Shown here: positions 6,172-11,414 of the stretch, piece by piece
Numbering within the stretch: the first letter of the stretch is position 1
Layout of the letters: every line of letters begins with the position of its first letter
NCBI GenBank assembly: GCA_963592385.1
Contig: CAVAWX010000059.1
Span: 1 to 11,414, forward strand
Reading direction: 5' to 3'
Length of the DNA stretch: 11,414 nucleotides
Source of the DNA: CAVAWX01 sp963592385
GTDB taxonomy: Bacteria; Actinomycetota; Coriobacteriia; Coriobacteriales; QAMH01
The notes under the pieces: generated by a model
What the model was told of the DNA's origin: nothing
Seen by the model: the letters and a program-made list of their open reading frames with translations, nothing else
Database searches by the model: none
Made by a program: the position numbers and the translations under genes

Positions 6172-6186
6172 GGCTTCACGCGTCGT

Positions 6187-9100
6187 CTACTCCACGGCGC
6201 TCTCGCACGCCGCCATCACCGCATCGGACACCGCCTGGGTCCCGCCGAACACGTAGGCGGCCAGCATCTTGTTCTTGTTCGGGGCGAGCACCCCGTTCAC
6301 GCATGCCTCCTTGCCCTCGTCGACCAGACAGAGGACGGCGTTGTTCTTGCCGCACAGCGCCGCGCCGGCCAAGGCGTCGTGGTAGCTCTTGCCCGTCGCG
6401 ATGCCGGCCTTGCTCGCGCTCATGCCCTGCCCGATGCACCAGTTCGCCACGAGCTTCGAGGTGCCGTAGGCCGTGTTGCCGCCGAGGCGCACGCAGCTCT
6501 TGCCCGCGAGCTGGGAGCTTTCCACCGAAGCCGCCACGGCCGCCGGCCCGCCCACGACGACGACGCGCCCGACCGAGGCGTCCTTCAGCAGGCGCGCCCC
6601 CTTCACCGACAGCTGCTTGTCGCCGCCCTGCGCGAGGATGATGGGCGCCTTCTTCGCGTACGCGTACGGCGCGATGGACAGCGCGTCGTGGTAACTCGCC
6701 GACGAGGCCACGATCGCGTCCGACCCCCACTTGTCCTTCGCGAACTCGTAGACGGCCAGCGAGGTGCCCACGGCCGTGTTGCCCGCGATGCGCGTGACCG
6801 CCGTGCCCAGGCTCTCGAGGTAGTCCTGCACGTTTTGCGAGACGGCCGAGGTGCCGCCCACGACGAAGGCGCGCTGCACCCCGAGGCGCAAGATCTCGCT
6901 TTCCGCATCCCACGACAGCGAGTTCGGGCTCGTCAGCAGGACCGGGCACTCGTAGGCGCCGGCCAGCGCCGAGGCCGACAGCGCATCCCAGTACCCCGCC
7001 GACGAGGCGATGACGGCATAGCGGCTCGTCGAGAAGCCTTCCGTCGATATCTTGCGCATGGTGGACAGCGCCGTGCCGCCCGCGAGCCGCTTCCAGGCGA
7101 CGTCGGCCTTGTCCACGGTGAAGCTCTTGCTCACGCTGTCGCGGTAGTTGTCGATGCCCGTGACGACGACCTGCGCGGTCCCCACCTCGACGTTGTCGCT
7201 GAACGCCACGGTGTAGTCCGTGCCCTCGGCAAGCGTCGTGCCACCCACCTGCACCGTGACGGTCGGGGTGACGGCCGCGCCCGTGTAGGTCGTGTCGCCC
7301 GAGAGCGTGACGTCGTCGTCCGTGATGGGCGTCGTCGGCTTGGGGATGATGGTGAAGTGCTTCACGACTTCGCCCTCGTAGCGCCCCAGCCCGCTGACCG
7401 TGACCGTGGCCTCGCCCACCCCGTCGTTTCCGGTGTAGGCCAGCTCGTAGTCCGTGCCCTCGACAAGCGTCTTGCCCTCCGCCACGACCGTCACGGCCGG
7501 GGTGAGGGGGCTGCCGTAGTAGATGGCCGTGTCGTATTCGAGCGTGACGCACTCGTCGTCGAGATTGATGATGCGCGTCGGGTCGTCCACGTTGGCCGTG
7601 CCGCCGAAATTGTCGATCACGTACTTCACCGCCTCGTAGGCGTCCACCGCGCCGGCGCTGCCCGTCTGCGTGGCGTCGTGGTAGTTCGCGCCGTCCGGGT
7701 CGAGGGCGTGCGTGGTCTTTTGCAGCGCCTCGAAGGCCTGGGGCACCGTCAGGTCCGGCTGCACCGACCACAGCAAGGCGGCGATGCCGGCGACCAGTGG
7801 AGTGGCCATCGAGGTGCCGCTCAGGGTGGAGTAGCTGCTCCGCGAGCTGTTGTAGGTGGCATAGATGCCGACGCCCGGCGCGCTGATGTCCTTGTACTCG
7901 TTGTAGTCGGACCACTTCGCATTCGTGCCGTTTTGGTTCAGCGCCGTCACGCTCATGCACTCGTCGAAGTCGGCCGGCCACGACTTGTCGGTGATGGGGT
8001 TGTTGTAGTCGTCGCCGTTGCCGCCTGCCGCGACGGTCAAGACGTCGTAGTCGTCGCGCATGGTCTTGATCATCTTCTGGAAGGCGACGTCTTCCTCCTC
8101 TTCGCCGTAGCCGCCGAGGCTCATATTGATCACGTGCAGGTCGGCCAGCTCGCCGGCGTCCAGCAAATCCTTCAGGTACTGGTAGGCCGAAAGCAGCATC
8201 GCCGAGTCCGTGACCAGGTCGCTGCCGTAGAGGCTTTGCTCGTAGTAGAAAACCTGGAGCGGGACGATGCGCGCGTTGTAGGAGGTGCCGGCGATGCCCT
8301 TCTTATTGTTGGCCACGCCCGCCGCGATGCCGGCCACGTGCGTCCCGTGCCCGTCCGTCATCGTCATCGTGCCCTGGCTGACCGTCACGGAGCCGTCGCT
8401 GTTTTGGGTGAGGTTGGCCATGTGCTCGGTGTCGAGGTTGGCCTTCAGGTCCTCGTGGGTCGTCAGCACGCCCGAGTCGAGCACGGCGATGGAGACGCTT
8501 TGCTCGGCGCGCGCCAGAGTCCAGGCGTTGTAGAGGTTCGCGCCGGAAGTGGTCGTCGATTTGGCCCACGGCTCGAGGTAGTACTGGCTGGAAAGCTTCG
8601 CGTCGTTGGGGATGGCCCAGTCGGGTGCGGTGACGGGGGTGTAGTCGTCGTCGCTGGTGCTCGCCGTGCTCTCGGCCTCGACCGCCGAAAGCTCCGCGTC
8701 CTTTACCACCGCGTCCGCGCCGGAGATTTCCTCGCTCATGCGGTAGATGAAGTTGTGCTGGGCGTGCGCGACGCCGGGTGTATTGTTCAGCTCGTCGATC
8801 AGCGCGTCGGCCTCGCCCTCTGCCACCTGCATCTTCACGGCGCGTCCGAGGTTTTCCGACGGCGCCACGGCCGCAGACAGCTCCGAGGCAGCCGACATCG
8901 TCTTGGCGCGCGCCACCGCATCGACCTCGCGTTCTTCCTGCGCCGTCGCGTCCGCCTCGTAGACGACGAGTATCTCGTCGCTTGCATACTCGGCCCCCGC
9001 GCCCGACGAGCCGCCCGACGAGCCGCCCGACCCCGCAGTGTACGAGGCGCCCGCATCCGCAGCCCCGTCCGCGCCGCCGTGCGCAGGTGCCGCGCCGGCC

Positions 9101-9192
9101 AGCGCCACCGCAAAACCGGACGGGCACATGAGCAGCGCAAGCGACGCGGCAACCACCGCGTTCACGATCGAGCGCATCCCTCTTTTCATCAT
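6187..9192 (-). CDS. Secreted subtilase with Ig-like and three CWB2 repeats
   Basis: This is a predicted cell-wall-anchored serine protease of the subtilisin (S8) family, 1001 residues. Order: signal peptide to about 32-35; Gly/Ser linker 54-64; propeptide resembling the I9 inhibitor family 73-151; S8 domain with Asp239 (AVLDSGV), His282 (DGHGTHVAG), oxyanion Asn392 (AAGGNG) and Ser461 (SGTSMATP); two Ig-like repeats about 547-618 and 626-695; three CWB2 repeats 701-1001, each with an 'RLAGGTA/RIAGNTA/RLGGNTA' opening. In Clostridioides difficile, triple CWB2 modules hold proteins to the wall by an anionic polymer. All catalytic residues are present, so it is probably active. GAGGA lies 4 nt before the ATG at 9192 and 7 nt before the next ATG at 9189; both are possible. 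Its substrate is unknown; it may process surface proteins. Confidence 0.93.
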   Translation of the reverse strand: MMKRGMRSIVNAVVAASLALLMCPSGFAVALAGAAPAHGGADGAADAGASYTAGSGGSSGGSSGAGAEYASDEILVVYEADATAQEEREVDAVARAKTMSAASELSAAVAPSENLGRAVKMQVAEGEADALIDELNNTPGVAHAQHNFIYRMSEEISGADAVVKDAELSAVEAESTASTSDDDYTPVTAPDWAIPNDAKLSSQYYLEPWAKSTTTSGANLYNAWTLARAEQSVSIAVLDSGVLTTHEDLKANLDTEHMANLTQNSDGSVTVSQGTMTMTDGHGTHVAGIAAGVANNKKGIAGTSYNARIVPLQVFYYEQSLYGSDLVTDSAMLLSAYQYLKDLLDAGELADLHVINMSLGGYGEEEEDVAFQKMIKTMRDDYDVLTVAAGGNGDDYNNPITDKSWPADFDECMSVTALNQNGTNAKWSDYNEYKDISAPGVGIYATYNSSRSSYSTLSGTSMATPLVAGIAALLWSVQPDLTVPQAFEALQKTTHALDPDGANYHDATQTGSAGAVDAYEAVKYVIDNFGGTANVDDPTRIINLDDECVTLEYDTAIYYGSPLTPAVTVVAEGKTLVEGTDYELAYTGNDGVGEATVTVSGLGRYEGEVVKHFTIIPKPTTPITDDDVTLSGDTTYTGAAVTPTVTVQVGGTTLAEGTDYTVAFSDNVEVGTAQVVVTGIDNYRDSVSKSFTVDKADVAWKRLAGGTALSTMRKISTEGFSTSRYAVIASSAGYWDALSASALAGAYECPVLLTSPNSLSWDAESEILRLGVQRAFVVGGTSAVSQNVQDYLESLGTAVTRIAGNTAVGTSLAVYEFAKDKWGSDAIVASSASYHDALSIAPYAYAKKAPIILAQGGDKQLSVKGARLLKDASVGRVVVVGGPAAVAASVESSQLAGKSCVRLGGNTAYGTSKLVANWCIGQGMSASKAGIATGKSYHDALAGAALCGKNNAVLCLVDEGKEACVNGVLAPNKNKMLAAYVFGGTQAVSDAVMAACESAVE

Positions 9193-9257
9193 CGTGTCCT
9201 CTTTTCTCTTCACTCTCTATTGTCTTCTCACGATATTGCACACGCGTTTCCAACAAT

Positions 9258-9313
9258 CCGCCCGAGCCGCGCGGCGCACGCCCTTGCGCGCCAGCGCCGC
9301 ACAGCCCGAGCGG
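9258..9313 (-). terminator. 20-bp GC-rich hairpin after the CWB2 protein gene
   Basis: The arms 9294-9313 and 9258-9277 face each other across a 16-nt loop, starting 10 nt after the upstream gene's stop codon. In - strand RNA all 20 positions pair: 16 Watson-Crick and 4 G-U. In + strand RNA those four become C-A mismatches, so the structure belongs to the - strand transcript. There is no T-run (ATTGTTGG follows), as is common for GC-rich actinobacterial terminators. It probably ends or weakens transcription before the subtilase gene. Confidence 0.7.
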
Positions 9314-9323
9314 GCACATCCCT

Positions 9324-11414
9324 CTACTTGCTCGCAGCCTCCACGGCCGCATACACCGTCTCGGAGACCGCACCCGCACCGCCGAACACATAGCAGTTCT
9401 CCTGCAGCGCCGCCTTGTGCGGGGTTATCACCTTGGCGACGTTGTTCGAGTTCCCGTCGTCGGCCAGGATGAGAATCGAGTTCTTGGAGCCGAGCAGCGC
9501 CGCGCCCGCGAGCGCGTCCTGGTAGCCGCGCCCCGTGGCCACGCCCATGTGCGCGGCCGTCATGCCCTGTGCCAGGCAGAAGTCGGCGATTTTCTTGCAG
9601 GTGCCGTAGGACGTGTTGCCCGCGAGGCGCACAGGCCCTGCGACCTGCCCGTCCACAGAAGATGCCACGGCAGCCGTGCCGCCCGTGATGATGGTGCGGG
9701 TGAAACCGGCGGCCTTCACCCTGGAGAGGGTGCCGGACGTCAACGTGCCGCCCTTGCCGCCCTTGCCGCCGCCCGCGAGGAAAATCGGAGTGGCCTTCGC
9801 GTAGGCATACGGCGCGATGGACAGCGCGTCTTGGTAGCTGCCCGCCGTGGCCACGATAGCGTCGCTGCCCCAGGTGCCCACCGTCTTGCCGTAGTCGTAG
9901 ATCTTGTTCGCCGTGCCGATGGCGGTGTTGCCGGCCACACGGTCCACGGAGATGCCGAGCTTGCCGATCTGGGCCACGACCGCATCCGAAACGGCCTGCG
10001 TGCCGCCCACGACCACGACCTTCTTCACCTTCTTGGAGACGAGCAGCGCCGAGGTCGCCGGGGTCAGGCTGTCGGGCTTCGTCATGAGGACCGGGCAATC
10101 CAGCAGCCCGGCCAAACCGCTTGCGGCCAACGCGTCCTGGTAGCCCTTGGTGGTGGCCACGACGGCGTACTCGCTGCTCTTCCAGCCCTCGTCCACGATG
10201 GTCCGCATGGTGCCGATGGCCGTGTTGCCCGCCAGGCGCTTCCACACGCTCGAATCAGGCGTCGGTTTGACGTCCGAGCCGCCGTCTTTTGCCACGATGT
10301 TGAAGTTCACCACCTGCGTGCCCTCGAAGTTGTTCCAGCCGGCGACCGTCGCCTTGGCCGTGCCGACGTTCACGTTGTTCTCGCACACCACCACGTAGTC
10401 GACGTTCTTGCGCAGCTTCTTGCCCTCGTAGCTCACGTCCAGGTCGGGCACGATCTTCGCGCCCGTGTAGGTCTGGTCGGGCACCGCGGCAATCGTGGCC
10501 TTGGTGAAGTCGCCGTAGGCGATCTCGAATTTCTTCGTCACCTTCGCGGGCTGCGCGCCGGCGTACTCGCCGATGGGGGTGACCGACACCGACGCCGTGC
10601 CGGCCGTGTCGTTGTTCTCGTAGGAGACGGTATAGTCCTTGCCCTCGACCAGGGTCTTGCTCCCGTAGGTCACCACGGGCACGGGCTCGATGGCCTCGCC
10701 GGCGTAGGTGTAGCTGTCCTCGACGCCGCCGGAGATCTCGATGTCGTTGCGCACGACGATGGCGTTGATGTTGTGCTGGTAGCGCGAGCCCGAGACGTTG
10801 TCCACGGGGTCGCTGCTGTAGCCGCCGGTCTTGTAGCCGTTCTTGGTGATGCCCCATATGATCTGCGGCTCGTACTTGTAGTTGGCGTTCGCGAGGTTGC
10901 TCTCCTCGAGCTCTGCCATGGTAGACGACAGCGGGTCGGAGTACTCGGTCACCGACAGGATGGGCTCGACCGTCACGGGGTTCAAGGTGCCGCCGAGCAC
11001 GCTGCCCGTGGCCTCGGGAAAGAAGTAGCATTGCTTTTTGAAGGTGTCGTAGGGCACGGACAGCAGGCCGCTCGTGCCCGCCGCGCCGTAGAGCAGGGTC
11101 GCCTTGTCCTGCCACAGCGTTCCCAGCCCCGCGTCGGCCAGCAGCTCGGCGACCGTCACATAGTAGTCCGACGAGGTGGCCCACCACAGCCCGTCGCTTT
11201 TGTAGTACATGCCCGAGACGGGGTCGCGGTCCGGGCTTGCCATCGCCTCGAACTCGTCGATGGTGTAGGCGCGGCGCTCGACGAGCTTGCCGTTTGCGCC
11301 GTATTGCTCGTAGACGGTCAGGAAGGCGTCGTTGCCGGACGGCGTCACGTCCGCCTCCTGCTGCGCTGCGCCCGCCTCTTGCGGCATCACGCCCGCCTCC
11401 TGCTGCGCCGCGTC
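9324..11414 (-). CDS. CWB2 surface protein, N-terminus outside the window
   Basis: This is the C-terminal 696 residues of a surface protein; the frame is open to the window edge, so the start and any signal peptide lie beyond it. Residues counted from the edge: 2-23 carry two AAQQEA(G/D)V repeats; 30-228 form a domain I do not recognise, with RRAYTIDEFEAMA, a WWATSSDYYVTVAELLADAGL stretch (split by Tyr pairs), and a YFFPEATGS motif. Ig-like repeats follow at about 234-298 and 315-374, then three CWB2 repeats at 391-490, 491-594 and 595-696. The CWB2 module matches that of the downstream subtilase repeat by repeat. A Gly/Lys run (GGGKGGKGG) interrupts the second repeat. Likely non-covalently wall-bound; the function of the N-terminal part is unknown. 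A hairpin follows the stop. Confidence 0.9.
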   Translation of the reverse strand, partial: DAAQQEAGVMPQEAGAAQQEADVTPSGNDAFLTVYEQYGANGKLVERRAYTIDEFEAMASPDRDPVSGMYYKSDGLWWATSSDYYVTVAELLADAGLGTLWQDKATLLYGAAGTSGLLSVPYDTFKKQCYFFPEATGSVLGGTLNPVTVEPILSVTEYSDPLSSTMAELEESNLANANYKYEPQIIWGITKNGYKTGGYSSDPVDNVSGSRYQHNINAIVVRNDIEISGGVEDSYTYAGEAIEPVPVVTYGSKTLVEGKDYTVSYENNDTAGTASVSVTPIGEYAGAQPAKVTKKFEIAYGDFTKATIAAVPDQTYTGAKIVPDLDVSYEGKKLRKNVDYVVVCENNVNVGTAKATVAGWNNFEGTQVVNFNIVAKDGGSDVKPTPDSSVWKRLAGNTAIGTMRTIVDEGWKSSEYAVVATTKGYQDALAASGLAGLLDCPVLMTKPDSLTPATSALLVSKKVKKVVVVGGTQAVSDAVVAQIGKLGISVDRVAGNTAIGTANKIYDYGKTVGTWGSDAIVATAGSYQDALSIAPYAYAKATPIFLAGGGKGGKGGTLTSGTLSRVKAAGFTRTIITGGTAAVASSVDGQVAGPVRLAGNTSYGTCKKIADFCLAQGMTAAHMGVATGRGYQDALAGAALLGSKNSILILADDGNSNNVAKVITPHKAALQENCYVFGGAGAVSETVYAAVEAASK
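11346..11411 (-). repeat. Two 24-bp units coding AAQQEA(G/D)V
   Basis: 11388-11411 and 11346-11369 match at 22 of 24 positions, with a 42-bp period. Each codes for an octapeptide, AAQQEAGV or AAQQEADV, joined by MPQEAG. The sequence runs up to the window edge, so more copies may lie beyond it. It looks like a flexible spacer between a signal peptide and the first folded domain. Confidence 0.6.

Noticed and set aside
9100..9192. Lipoprotein signal (LLMC) at the N-terminus of the subtilase
   Set aside because: The residue before the Cys is Met, not Gly, Ala or Ser as a lipobox requires, and a standard Ala-x-Ala cleavage region follows. An ordinary signal peptide fits better.
9193..9257. Promoter for the subtilase gene
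   Set aside because: TTGGAA and GACAAT/TATCGT hexamers occur on the - strand, but the spacings (23 and 12 bp) do not fit a standard promoter, so I could not support one.
5839..9393. A 1184-codon open frame on the + strand, antisense to nadD, the subtilase and the gap upstream
   Set aside because: High GC with G/C at third positions removes stops from antisense frames. Its product is a repetitive Arg/Val/Gly/His mixture with no domain, and it crosses genes that have clear motifs on the other strand.
1..11414. CRISPR array, transposon, prophage, tRNA or rRNA
   Set aside because: No regularly spaced repeats with variable spacers, no transposase or integrase motifs, and no cloverleaf or rRNA-like stretch was found on either strand.

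Overview
The window is high-GC bacterial DNA with strong G/C preference at third codon positions. It combines housekeeping genes of a Gram-positive type with large surface proteins that end in cell-wall-binding type 2 (CWB2) repeats. This mix (rplM-rpsI, nadD-yqeK-rsfS, murT-gatD, a subtilase with CWB2 repeats, Ig-like repeats with an 'EGTDY' core) suggests an actinobacterium of the class Coriobacteriia, probably Eggerthellales. That placement is inferred from gene content and protein style, not from a database comparison.

Left part, + strand (1-1731): a candidate promoter and short leader precede the ribosomal protein pair rplM-rpsI, which ends at a good intrinsic terminator. After about 260 bp with no gene comes a P-loop kinase of the shikimate-kinase family. 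It has no visible Shine-Dalgarno site and sits just downstream of a -10-like hexamer and a perfect 16-bp palindrome.

Middle part, - strand (6104 down to 1822): nadD and yqeK, then a 221-bp repeat-rich gap, then rsfS-murT-gatD packed with gaps of 11 bp or less. nadD makes NAD precursor dinucleotide, YqeK is a predicted Ap4A hydrolase, and RsfS silences ribosomes. MurT-GatD amidates the D-glutamate of lipid II. RsfS carries an unusual repetitive Ala/Gly/Glu tail, and MurT has an Ala/Gly/Asp insertion before its zinc-ribbon cysteines.

Right part, - strand (11414 down to 6187): two large surface proteins. The upstream one is cut by the window edge. It has an unrecognised N-terminal domain, two Ig-like repeats and three CWB2 repeats. 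The downstream one is a secreted subtilase with an intact Asp-His-Ser triad, an inhibitor-like propeptide, two Ig-like repeats and three CWB2 repeats. A 20-bp GC-rich hairpin separates them and pairs fully only in the RNA made from the - strand. The two C-terminal modules match repeat for repeat, so the whole module was probably duplicated as a unit.

I see no CRISPR array, transposon, phage gene, tRNA or rRNA. Nothing here is clearly a new multi-gene system. The best leads are the protease and surface-protein pair with its unknown N-terminal domain, the RsfS tail, the divergent kinase, and several small repeat or palindrome structures between genes.
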